From contig CAYVOX010000112.1 in NCBI GenBank assembly GCA_964453035.1, positions 1 to 11,419 on the forward strand: DNA of 11,419 nucleotides, written 5' to 3'. Below are positions 6,970 to 11,419 of the stretch, in pieces; the first letter of the stretch is position 1, and each line of letters starts with the position of its first letter. A program made the position numbers and the translations under genes. This stretch comes from CAYVOX01 sp964453035 (GTDB taxonomy: Bacteria > Chloroflexota > Anaerolineae > Anaerolineales > Anaerolineaceae). The notes below the pieces were generated by a model. That model saw only the letters and a list, made by a program, of their open reading frames with translations, did not search any database and had not been told where the DNA came from.

Positions 6970-7868
6970 TCTGCCTCCTCATCTTTGTTGACCAGCTTCT
7001 TGCCGGTCATTTCCAAAAATACATCTTCCAATGTAACCGGTGCGCCGTCTCTGGCGGGCAGGCGCTGCTTGAGCCCTGCCGGGGTATCCAGTGCCATCAC
7101 CTTGCCACTATCCATGATGGCAATCCTATCGCACAACACATCGGCCTCTACCATATCGTGGGTAGTGAGCAAAATGGTAGTGCCATATTCGGTGCGCAGT
7201 TCGCGCACAATTTGCTGCACCTCCCGCTTTGACCGCGGATCCAGCCCGGTGGTCGGTTCATCCAGCAGCAGCAGGCGCGGGTGGCTGAGCAAGGCGCGGG
7301 CAATAGCCACTTTTTGCTGCATCCCGCGAGACATCTCTTCCATCGGGTTGGTGATGGCGCGCTTCTCCAATCCCAGCCGGGTTAAGATCTCGAAAATGCG
7401 GCGATTGGTAGCTTTACCCTCCAGCCCGTAAAGGCGAGCGCCATACATCAGATTCTCCAGCGGAGAAAGCTTCTTGAAGAATGAAGCCTCCACCGATACG
7501 CGGTTAATCACTTCCTGCACCCGCATGGGCTGCCGCACTACATCGTAACCGAACACGTTGATCTGCCCGCTATCCGGGATCAGCAGCGTTGAAATCAGCC
7601 GGATGAGGGTGGATTTACCGCCGCCATTGGGTCCAAGCACGCCAAAGATCTCGCCCTGCTGCACGTCAAACGTGATATGGTCAACTGCCACCACAAAGTG
7701 AGCATTACCGTTCTTGCTGGCATCTGCGTGACCGTTCCCGTTCCCGTTACCATTGCCGTTGCCGTTCTTATGCTCAGGGGTGCCGCGCTTCAGCATGCGC
7801 TTCCAGAACGGATCTCCGGGCTTGCCAAACTTTTTATAGACATCTGTTACCACAATTGCCTGTGACAT
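6966..7868 (-). CDS. ABC transporter ATP-binding protein (ABC-2 exporter type)
   Basis: The start at 7868 follows AGGAG at 7 bases, giving 300 residues. All nucleotide-binding motifs are present: Walker A GPNGGGKST (79-87), signature MSRGMQQK (179-186), Walker B LLLLDEP (199-205), D-loop GLD (208-210) and switch His237. The end (PVTLEDVFLEMTGKKL, 277-292) is the usual tail of DrrA-type drug and lipid exporter ATPases. An insertion of about 40 residues separates the first strand (IVVTDVYKKFG) from the core. It includes six Asn-Gly dipeptides (35-46) and is likely a flexible cytoplasmic loop. The gene opens the operon and overlaps the next gene by 4 bases; its partner permease lies three genes downstream. 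Expression is probably governed by the leader at 7883-8146. A drug or self-resistance exporter is the most likely role. Confidence 0.92.
   Translation of the reverse strand: MSQAIVVTDVYKKFGKPGDPFWKRMLKRGTPEHKNGNGNGNGNGNGHADASKNGNAHFVVAVDHITFDVQQGEIFGVLGPNGGGKSTLIRLISTLLIPDSGQINVFGYDVVRQPMRVQEVINRVSVEASFFKKLSPLENLMYGARLYGLEGKATNRRIFEILTRLGLEKRAITNPMEEMSRGMQQKVAIARALLSHPRLLLLDEPTTGLDPRSKREVQQIVRELRTEYGTTILLTTHDMVEADVLCDRIAIMDSGKVMALDTPAGLKQRLPARDGAPVTLEDVFLEMTGKKLVNKDEEAE
7731..7766 (-). repeat. Hexamer simple repeat encoding (Asn-Gly)6
   Basis: Six tandem AAC/AAT-GGN codon pairs encode alternating Asn and Gly at residues 35-46 of the ABC ATPase. Third positions vary, so it is an imperfect hexanucleotide repeat in frame with the gene. 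Such tracts can vary in copy number between strains without shifting the frame. Confidence 0.85.
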
Positions 7869-7882
7869 TTCAACGCTCCTGC

Positions 7883-7920
7883 AAACAAAAACTCCAGACC
7901 GGTCCCCGCGGTCTGGAGTT
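7883..7920 (-). terminator. Leader terminator-like hairpin 2, directly before the ATPase ribosome binding site
   Basis: On the minus strand AACTCCAGACC (7920-7910) pairs perfectly with GGTCTGGAGTT (7900-7890) across a 9-base loop. It is followed by TTTGTTTGC and, at once, the AGGAG of the ATPase gene. This is an intrinsic-terminator shape lying inside the 5' leader of the gene it precedes, about 20 bases from the start codon, so it would block the operon unless it is relieved. Confidence 0.7.
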
Positions 7921-7931
7921 GGATTCACCCC

Positions 7932-7971
7932 AAAAAACAAAAATCCGCGGGTCTGGAGCGGCCCGCGGATT
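7932..7971 (-). terminator. Leader terminator-like hairpin 1
   Basis: On the minus strand AATCCGCGGG (7971-7962) pairs perfectly with CCCGCGGATT (7951-7942) across a 10-base loop. A strong T-tract (TTTGTTTTTTG) follows directly. The stem is GC-rich and the tract is better than that of hairpin 2. It lies 18 bases after the upstream ORF stop codon and 64 bases before the ATPase start. Confidence 0.78.
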
Positions 7972-7973
7972 AG

Positions 7974-7988
7974 ATCTACTCAGTAGAT
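7974..7988 (-). other. Small hairpin at the leader ORF stop codon
   Basis: ATCTAC (7988-7983 on the minus strand) and GTAGAT (7979-7974) form a 6-base stem with a 3-base loop, beginning immediately after the TAA of the upstream ORF and ending three bases before hairpin 1. A terminating ribosome would cover it. Confidence 0.4.
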
Positions 7989-8084
7989 TTACCTGGAAAC
8001 AGGCGCACTCCGATAAGGAACAGCCAAACCACCGCCGTCGACGGCGGTTGCGCTGTGTGTGAAGATGAAATACGCCTTAACCAT
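7989..8084 (-). CDS. Putative leader peptide (upstream ORF, 31 residues)
   Basis: An ATG at 8084 is preceded by GAGGTG 5 bases upstream. It opens a 31-codon frame that starts MVKAYFIFTHSAT and ends RSAPVSR with TAA at 7989. It lies between a consensus promoter and two terminator hairpins, the arrangement of a regulatory leader peptide. No run of a single amino acid is present, which argues against classic amino-acid attenuation. A Val-Asp-Gly-Gly-Gly stretch coincides with an 18-base palindrome. A ribosome stalled by an antibiotic or nascent-chain effect would change the folding of the RNA downstream. It resembles no leader peptide I recognise. It may alternatively be a non-coding stretch, or an independent small-protein gene closed by hairpin 1. 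Confidence 0.5.
   Translation of the reverse strand: MVKAYFIFTHSATAVDGGGLAVPYRSAPVSR
8031..8048. other. Perfect 18-base palindrome inside the leader ORF
   Basis: ACCGCCGTCGACGGCGGT equals its own reverse complement. In RNA it can form a very stable stem that translation of the leader ORF would have to open. It might also be a binding site for a dimeric protein. Confidence 0.55.
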
Positions 8085-8116
8085 TCAATCACCTCTTCTT
8101 TCAAACGTACTGCCAG

Positions 8117-8146
8117 AGTGTAGCATTAATCCCGCATTGTTGTCAA
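8117..8146 (-). promoter_or_regulatory. Sigma70-type promoter of the leader and ABC/GNAT/MFS operon
   Basis: On the minus strand TTGACA (8146-8141) and TACACT (8122-8117) are separated by 18 bases. The -35 is a perfect consensus and the -10 has four of six consensus bases. Transcription should start near 8110, about 25 bases before the leader ORF and roughly 240 bases before the ATPase start, leaving a long structured leader. Confidence 0.72.
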
Positions 8147-8154
8147 GGATTAAT
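8125..8154. promoter_or_regulatory. Inverted repeat bracketing the -35 box of the ABC operon: candidate operator
   Basis: ATTAATCC (8125-8132) and GGATTAAT (8147-8154) are perfect inverted 8-base arms with a 14-base spacer that contains the -35 hexamer. Arm centres are 22 bases apart, about two helical turns, as for a dimeric repressor. A third ATTAAT lies at 8160-8165. Confidence 0.45.
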
Positions 8155-8233
8155 TTGAGATTAATTCTCTCTGAGTTGTTCCTCATTTCTCAAAAAGCCT
8201 TGATCCATCCTTACCTTGAGCCGCCAGGCAGGC

Positions 8234-8262
8234 TTGACCCTTTTCGCGGGTTATGCTATACT
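8234..8262 (+). promoter_or_regulatory. Sigma70-type promoter of the FmdB-CsoR-OsmC operon
   Basis: TTGACC (8234-8239) and TATACT (8257-8262) are separated by exactly 17 bases, a near-consensus promoter. It stands back to back with the ABC operon promoter about 90 bases away. Transcription should start near 8269. Confidence 0.75.
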
Positions 8263-8275
8263 CCAGTACAGTATA
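8257..8275. promoter_or_regulatory. Inverted repeat over the -10 box: candidate CsoR-family operator
   Basis: TATACT (8257-8262) and AGTATA (8270-8275) form a perfect inverted repeat with a 7-base spacer, covering the -10 box and the start site. The outer TACT-N7-AGTA arms match the spacing of RcnR-type sites (TACT-G6-N-AGTA), though the central G run is absent. A CsoR/RcnR-family regulator is encoded in the same operon, so autorepression is plausible. Confidence 0.4.
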
Positions 8276-8295
8276 TAAACAGGAGATACCCACCT

Positions 8296-8508
8296 ATGCC
8301 TTTGTATGAATATCGTTGCAAATCCTGCGGGGAAGAATTTGAAAAAATGGTGCGCTTTTCCGAAACGCAAACCCCCGTCTGCCCGGTCTGCGCCAGCCAG
8401 CAGACTGAGAAAAAACTCTCGCTGGTAGCCACGCGCGGTTTCTCCGGCGGCCTATCGCTCGGCTCTTCCGGCAGTTCGTGCGGCCCCAGTTCCGGCGGGT
8501 TTTCCTGA
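8296..8508 (+). CDS. FmdB-family zinc ribbon protein
   Basis: This 70-residue protein begins with MPLYEYRCKSCG, the hallmark of the FmdB / putative regulatory zinc-ribbon family. Two CxxC pairs (C8/C11 and C29/C32) can bind one zinc. A Gly/Ser-rich tail of about 20 residues ends in GGFS and holds a fifth cysteine (C62), also common in the family. The molecular role of the family is poorly known; it was named for a proposed regulator of formamidase. AGGAG at 8281-8285 lies 10 bases before the ATG, slightly long. It is the first gene of a three-gene unit, 49 bases before the CsoR-family gene. The in-frame region upstream to 8059 crosses the promoter and is not coding. Confidence 0.9.
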   Translation: MPLYEYRCKSCGEEFEKMVRFSETQTPVCPVCASQQTEKKLSLVATRGFSGGLSLGSSGSSCGPSSGGFS

Positions 8509-8519
8509 GGGTCCTAAAA

Positions 8520-8538
8520 TGGGCTGCGGCGCAGCCTA
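8520..8538 (+). other. Intercistronic hairpin between fmdB-like and csoR-like genes
   Basis: GGCTGC (8522-8527) and GCAGCC (8531-8536) form a perfect stem with a 3-base loop, extended by a G-T and a T-A pair. AAATCTAAAAGG follows, not a T-tract, so it should not terminate transcription. It may tune the relative levels of the two cistrons. Confidence 0.4.
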
Positions 8539-8557
8539 AATCTAAAAGGAAATCTCG

Positions 8558-8836
8558 ATGAAACTTTCCGACCAACCCACCAAGCAAGCCCTGATCACCC
8601 GCCTCAAGCGCATTGAAGGTCAGTTGCGCGGCGTCCAGGCGATGGTGAACGAGGAGCGCGAATGCCGCGAGGTGCTACAGCAGCTGGCTTCCATTCGCGC
8701 GGCAGTGCAATCCGCCAGCCTGGTCTTCATCGAAGAATATGCCTCCAACTGCCTGCTCAGCGAAGAGGGCAGCGACCGGACCTCGCGTGAGATTCTACTC
8801 AAAGATTTAATCAGTGTTATAGCCAAAGCTGGATAA
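8558..8836 (+). CDS. CsoR/RcnR/FrmR-family (DUF156) transcriptional regulator with atypical sensor site
   Basis: This 92-residue all-helical DNA-binding protein has the family signature LKRIEGQLRGVQAMV (16-30) followed by Cys36. In CsoR the copper ligands are Cys36, His61 and Cys65. Here Cys36 and Cys65 are kept, but position 61 is Tyr (IEEYASNC). Copper sensing by the classic site is therefore unlikely. A two-cysteine site without the His is what is expected of persulfide- or thiol-sensing CstR-like members. The N-terminus lacks the His3 of RcnR and the Pro2 of FrmR, which argues against nickel/cobalt or formaldehyde sensing. AAGGAAA precedes the start. It is followed 10 bases later by an OsmC-family gene. 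It probably represses its own operon through the site at 8257-8275; that site assignment is inference. Confidence 0.88.
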   Translation: MKLSDQPTKQALITRLKRIEGQLRGVQAMVNEERECREVLQQLASIRAAVQSASLVFIEEYASNCLLSEEGSDRTSREILLKDLISVIAKAG

Positions 8837-8846
8837 AGGAGTTCAC

Positions 8847-9257
8847 ATGGCAAAAGCAACCGTAACCTGGCTGAACGGAAAAAAGTTCATCGGCACCGAT
8901 TCCACCAACCACTCGGTGGTCATTTCCACGCCGGATGAAGGCATCGGGATGAAACCCTCCGAGTTGATGCTGGTAGCGTTAGCCTCCTGCACGGCGGTGG
9001 ATGTGGTTGAAATTCTCTCCAAGAAGCGCATGCCCATCAGCGCCCTCTCCATCAGCGCCAGCGCCGAGCAGGACTCGGACCCCCCGTGGACTTTCCGAAA
9101 AATCCACCTGACGTACGCGCTTAAAGGCAAAGGATTAACGGAGAAAGCGGTCGAACAGGCCATTGAACTCTCGGAAGAGAAATATTGCTCGGTTGCCGCC
9201 ACCCTGCGCGGGGTAGCCGCCATCACCTGGGAATATACCATCCAACCGGAAGAATAG
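8847..9257 (+). CDS. OsmC-family redox protein
   Basis: This 136-residue protein matches the small OsmC/YhfA-type subfamily. It begins KATVTWLNGKKFIGTDS and continues with KPSELMLVALASCTAVDVVEIL, in which C48 heads the central helix. A second cysteine, C114, lies in EEKYCSVAATL. These two cysteines are the conserved active pair of OsmC/Ohr proteins, which reduce organic hydroperoxides through a thiol-disulfide cycle. In YhfA-type members the substrate is less certain. It is expected to be a cytoplasmic homodimer. AAGGAG lies 5 bases before the ATG and the gene starts 10 bases after the csoR-like stop, so co-transcription is very likely. An intrinsic terminator follows at 9318-9347. Family is sure; peroxide versus other thiol substrate is open. 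Confidence 0.92.
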   Translation: MAKATVTWLNGKKFIGTDSTNHSVVISTPDEGIGMKPSELMLVALASCTAVDVVEILSKKRMPISALSISASAEQDSDPPWTFRKIHLTYALKGKGLTEKAVEQAIELSEEKYCSVAATLRGVAAITWEYTIQPEE

Positions 9258-9310
9258 CACGTTTTTTTCTGCGTTAATCACCATTCGCTTTTTTCGCATC
9301 GCCATATCGT

Positions 9311-9316
9311 TATAAT
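9311..9316 (+). promoter_or_regulatory. Perfect TATAAT -10 element before thrC
   Basis: TATAAT stands two bases before the terminator stem and 45 bases before the thrC start. The -35 region is T-rich (9289-9294) but lacks a clear TTGACA. If used, transcription would begin near 9323, inside the first arm of the hairpin at 9318-9347. Confidence 0.45.
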
Positions 9317-9317
9317 G

Positions 9318-9347
9318 AAACCAGAGGTCAAACCCTCTGGTTTTTTT
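9318..9347 (+). terminator. Intrinsic terminator of the FmdB-CsoR-OsmC operon
   Basis: AAACCAGAGG (9318-9327) and CCTCTGGTTT (9334-9343) form a perfect 10-base stem with a 6-base loop, continuing into four more Ts for a run of seven. It lies 60 bases after the OsmC stop codon and 14 bases before the thrC start. Confidence 0.88.
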
Positions 9348-9361
9348 ATAAGGACGGATTC

Positions 9362-10420
9362 TTGAACAGAACTGGTGTGCTCTCCCGCTACGCCTCCTGG
9401 ATGGACGTTCCACCCGGCTTGCCGGTGGTGACTCTGCTGGAAGGCGATACGCCTCTCATCCCCATGCCGCGCCTGGCCCAAACCCTCGGCGGCGGTTTTG
9501 AGCTGTGGGTCAAATACGAAGGTCTCAATCCCACCGGTTCGTTTAAGGATCGCGGCATGACGGTGGCTATCAGCGCCGCTCTGGGTTGCGGGATGCAGAC
9601 GGTGGTGTGCGCCTCCACCGGCAACACGGCAGCCTCGGCGGCGGCCTACGCGGCTCGCGCTGGGCTGCGCGCGCTGGTGGTCATCCCGGAGGGCAAGGTG
9701 GCTGCCGGTAAATTAGCCGGGGCAGTGGCGCACGGGGCTGAAGTCATCCAGATTTGCGGCTCATTTGACAACGCTCTGGATATCGTCGTACAGCTCAGCC
9801 AGCGCCTGCCGGTTGAGCTGGTCAATTCCCTCAATCCCTACCGGCTGGAGGGACAAAAAACCGCCGCCTTTGAAATCTGCGAGGCGCTGGGATCAGCGCC
9901 GGATTGGTTGTGCCTGCCAGTTGGCAACGCCGGCAACATCACCGCCTACTGGATGGGGTTCAAGCAGATGAACCTCAAGCAGCAGACCGGCCTGCCGAGG
10001 TTGCTGGGCGTGCAGGCGGCTGGCTCCGCTCCATTGGTGGTCGGCCACCCCATTGACCATCCCGAAACCCTGGCTACAGCCATCCGCATCGGACGCCCGG
10101 CTCGCGGCGAACAGGCTCTGCTGGCAGCCGAGGAATCTGGTGGCAGGATCATCGCCGTGACGGATAACGAAATCCTCGCCATGCAGCGCCTGCTGGCAGC
10201 CAACGGCATCTGGGTGGAACCGGCTTCCGCCGCCGGGCTGGCCGGGCTGGCTGACCAACTGCGCCGCGGCCAGTTGAACCTGGAAGGCCAGCGCGTGGTG
10301 GCCGTTTGCACCGGGCACGGCCTCAAGGATCCTGAAATCATCGCTCAGCACATGCCCGCTCCGCGCCGCCTGCCCTCAGAGGTGCGCGCGCTCGAAGATT
10401 TTCTCTCGGAGGGAAAATGA
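9362..10420 (+). CDS. thrC: Threonine synthase
   Basis: It converts O-phosphohomoserine and water to threonine and phosphate with pyridoxal phosphate, the last step of threonine synthesis, in the cytoplasm. The 352-residue protein matches the shorter bacterial form. GVLSRYASWMDV is the usual beginning, with EGDTPLIP at 27-34, NPTGSFKDRGM with the PLP lysine at K62, and STGNTAASAAAYAARAG after it. The phosphate-binding loop is VGNAGN and the tail has CTGHGLKDP. The chosen start is TTG at 9362, with AAGGA 7 bases upstream. The first ATG (9401) would remove the conserved GVLSRY segment, so TTG is preferred. The stop overlaps the thrB start as ATGA. A terminator lies 14 bases upstream, so the gene has its own promoter, probably the TATAAT at 9311. 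Confidence 0.95.
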   Translation: MNRTGVLSRYASWMDVPPGLPVVTLLEGDTPLIPMPRLAQTLGGGFELWVKYEGLNPTGSFKDRGMTVAISAALGCGMQTVVCASTGNTAASAAAYAARAGLRALVVIPEGKVAAGKLAGAVAHGAEVIQICGSFDNALDIVVQLSQRLPVELVNSLNPYRLEGQKTAAFEICEALGSAPDWLCLPVGNAGNITAYWMGFKQMNLKQQTGLPRLLGVQAAGSAPLVVGHPIDHPETLATAIRIGRPARGEQALLAAEESGGRIIAVTDNEILAMQRLLAANGIWVEPASAAGLAGLADQLRRGQLNLEGQRVVAVCTGHGLKDPEIIAQHMPAPRRLPSEVRALEDFLSEGK

Positions 10421-11325
10421 GCCGCTCCGTTGTGGTGCGCGTCCCGGCTTCCACGGCCAACCTGGGGCCGGGCTTCGATTGCCTGGCCGCAGCGCTGGAC
10501 CTGTGGAACGAAGTGGAATTCGCCGCCGCGCCGCAAGGGGTGCACATCACCGTCTGCGGGGAGGGTAAAGAGCAAATCCCCCTGGACGAAACCAACCTGG
10601 TTTACCAGGCGGTCTCCAGCGTCTATGAGCGCCTGGGTCAACCTATCCCCGGTCTGAGAATGACCTGCCGCAACGTCATTCCCCCCGGGGGAGGCCTGGG
10701 CTCCAGCGCGGCAGCGGTGCTTTCTGGTTTGCTGGGGGCCAATGCGCTGCTGGAAAATCCCCTCAACCAGTGTCAAATCCTGGATCTGGCCGCTGAAATG
10801 GAAGGCCATCCGGATAACGCGGCGGCAGCGCTTTATGGCGGCCTGGTGCTGGTCACCTCCAAAGCGGGCACGTTCCAGGCTCTGCGCTTCAAAATCCCGC
10901 CGCTTTCGGTTGTCCTGGTGGTGCCGGAGGTATTCCTGCCCACCAAAGTCTCGCGCGCGGTGCTTCCCAAACAGGTCAGCATGGCGGATGCCGTTTTCAA
11001 TATCGGGCGAACCGCCCTGGTGGTGCAAGCGCTGCAAAAAGGCGACCTTGACCTGCTGGGCGAGGCGATGGAAGATCGCCTGCACCAACCCTACCGGCTC
11101 AAGCTCATTGCCGGAGCGCCGCAGGCCATCGAAGCTGCGCGCCAGGCCGGAGCAGCAGCAGTGGGTCTCTCTGGAGCCGGGCCTTCGCTCATCGCCTTCC
11201 CCCACCAGGGGCAAGCGGCAGCCCTGGCCGAGGCCATGGTGGCCAGCTTTGCCCGGGCTAACATCACCGCGCGCGCCTGGCTGCTGCAAACCTCACCGGT
11301 CGGTGCATCAGTAAAGTATGGTTAA
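10417..11325 (+). CDS. thrB: Homoserine kinase
   Basis: It phosphorylates homoserine with ATP to O-phosphohomoserine, the substrate of the threonine synthase encoded just upstream. The 302-residue protein is a GHMP kinase of normal length. It has VRVPASTANLGPGFDCLAAAL at the N-terminus, the ATP-binding loop PPGGGLGSSAAA at 89-100, MEGHPDNAAAALYGG, and the C-terminal GLSGAGPSLIAF motif. The ATG overlaps the thrC stop (ATGA) and the ribosome binding site GGAGGG lies inside the end of thrC, so the pair is translationally coupled. No T-tract terminator is seen in the 94 bases after the stop. Confidence 0.96.
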   Translation: MSRSVVVRVPASTANLGPGFDCLAAALDLWNEVEFAAAPQGVHITVCGEGKEQIPLDETNLVYQAVSSVYERLGQPIPGLRMTCRNVIPPGGGLGSSAAAVLSGLLGANALLENPLNQCQILDLAAEMEGHPDNAAAALYGGLVLVTSKAGTFQALRFKIPPLSVVLVVPEVFLPTKVSRAVLPKQVSMADAVFNIGRTALVVQALQKGDLDLLGEAMEDRLHQPYRLKLIAGAPQAIEAARQAGAAAVGLSGAGPSLIAFPHQGQAAALAEAMVASFARANITARAWLLQTSPVGASVKYG

Positions 11326-11373
11326 TCCTCACTTATTTAACCCCCAACCGCAATATGCAACACAATTAGCTGC

Positions 11374-11402
11374 CAACCGCCCCCGGTTGAAGATGGTATA
11401 AT
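11374..11402 (+). promoter_or_regulatory. Extended -10 promoter with inverted repeat, for a gene beyond the window
   Basis: TGGTATAAT at 11394-11402 is a perfect extended -10 (TG-N-TATAAT). Immediately upstream, CAACCG (11374-11379) and CGGTTG (11384-11389) form a perfect inverted repeat with a 4-base spacer in the -35/spacer zone, in the right place for a repressor. The same inverted repeat could serve as a weak 3' hairpin of thrB, but no T-tract follows. Confidence 0.5.
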
Positions 11403-11419
11403 TTGCCCCATCTTACTGT

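Noticed and set aside
7869..7940. N-terminal extension of the ABC ATPase from a TTG at 7940
   Set aside because: It would start inside the T-tract of hairpin 1 and run through hairpin 2. It has no ribosome binding site, whereas AGGAG precedes the ATG at 7868.
7883..8110. T-box or known metabolite riboswitch in the ABC operon leader
   Set aside because: I see no T-box sequence, specifier-loop layout or other recognisable riboswitch core; a leader ORF with terminators explains the region better.
8059..8295. Upstream in-frame extension of the FmdB-like protein
   Set aside because: It crosses both divergent promoters, and MPLYEYRC is the conserved family start.
10345..11289. A 314-codon open frame on the minus strand across thrB
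   Set aside because: It is a shadow of a clearly identified homoserine kinase, with low-complexity Gln/Gly/Arg composition.
1..11419. CRISPR arrays, tRNA or rRNA genes, transposases
   Set aside because: No regularly spaced repeats, cloverleaf-like sequences, rRNA segments or transposase-like proteins were seen on either strand.

Overview
The window looks like chromosomal DNA of a moderately GC-rich, monoderm-like environmental bacterium. The best guess is Chloroflexota, class Anaerolineae. This rests on overall protein character (CSLREA/beta-helix exoprotein, tandem-GNAT proteins, FmdB zinc ribbon, thrC-thrB pair) and not on any search, so it is an inference. A run of ten Ns at 853-862 indicates a draft or metagenomic assembly.

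Layout. (1) Positions 1-1407, minus strand: the N-terminal part of a secreted parallel beta-helix protein with a signal peptide and a CSLREA-type segment. It is interrupted by the assembly gap and runs off the left edge. (2) Positions 8146-1584, minus strand: a compact block of seven co-directional genes, in transcription order ABC ATPase, RimJ/L-like GNAT, RimJ/L-like GNAT, ABC-2 permease, tandem-GNAT protein, MFS exporter, tandem-GNAT protein. The first three genes overlap by 1-4 bases, the next gap is 12 bases, and later gaps are 29-59 bases. No strong terminator is visible inside, so it is probably one operon of about 6.3 kb. A good sigma70-type promoter, a 31-codon upstream ORF with its own ribosome binding site, and two successive terminator hairpins precede the ATPase gene. 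(3) Positions 8234-9347, plus strand: a divergent FmdB / CsoR-family regulator / OsmC operon with its own consensus promoter and a closing terminator. (4) Positions 9311-11325, plus strand: threonine synthase and homoserine kinase, overlapping by ATGA. (5) The last 94 bases hold an extended -10 promoter with an inverted repeat, for a gene beyond the window.

How the genes may work together. The seven-gene block joins two exporters with four acetyltransferase proteins (six GNAT domains). This is the combination expected for modifying and expelling small molecules, such as antibiotics or a self-made toxic metabolite. The leader resembles ribosome-mediated attenuators known upstream of some antibiotic-responsive ABC transporter genes, for example bmrCD of Bacillus subtilis. 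The transported or acetylated substrate cannot be read from the sequence. The FmdB/CsoR/OsmC operon looks like a thiol or redox stress unit: its regulator keeps both cysteines of the CsoR site but has tyrosine where copper sensors have histidine. The thr pair completes the last two steps of threonine synthesis.
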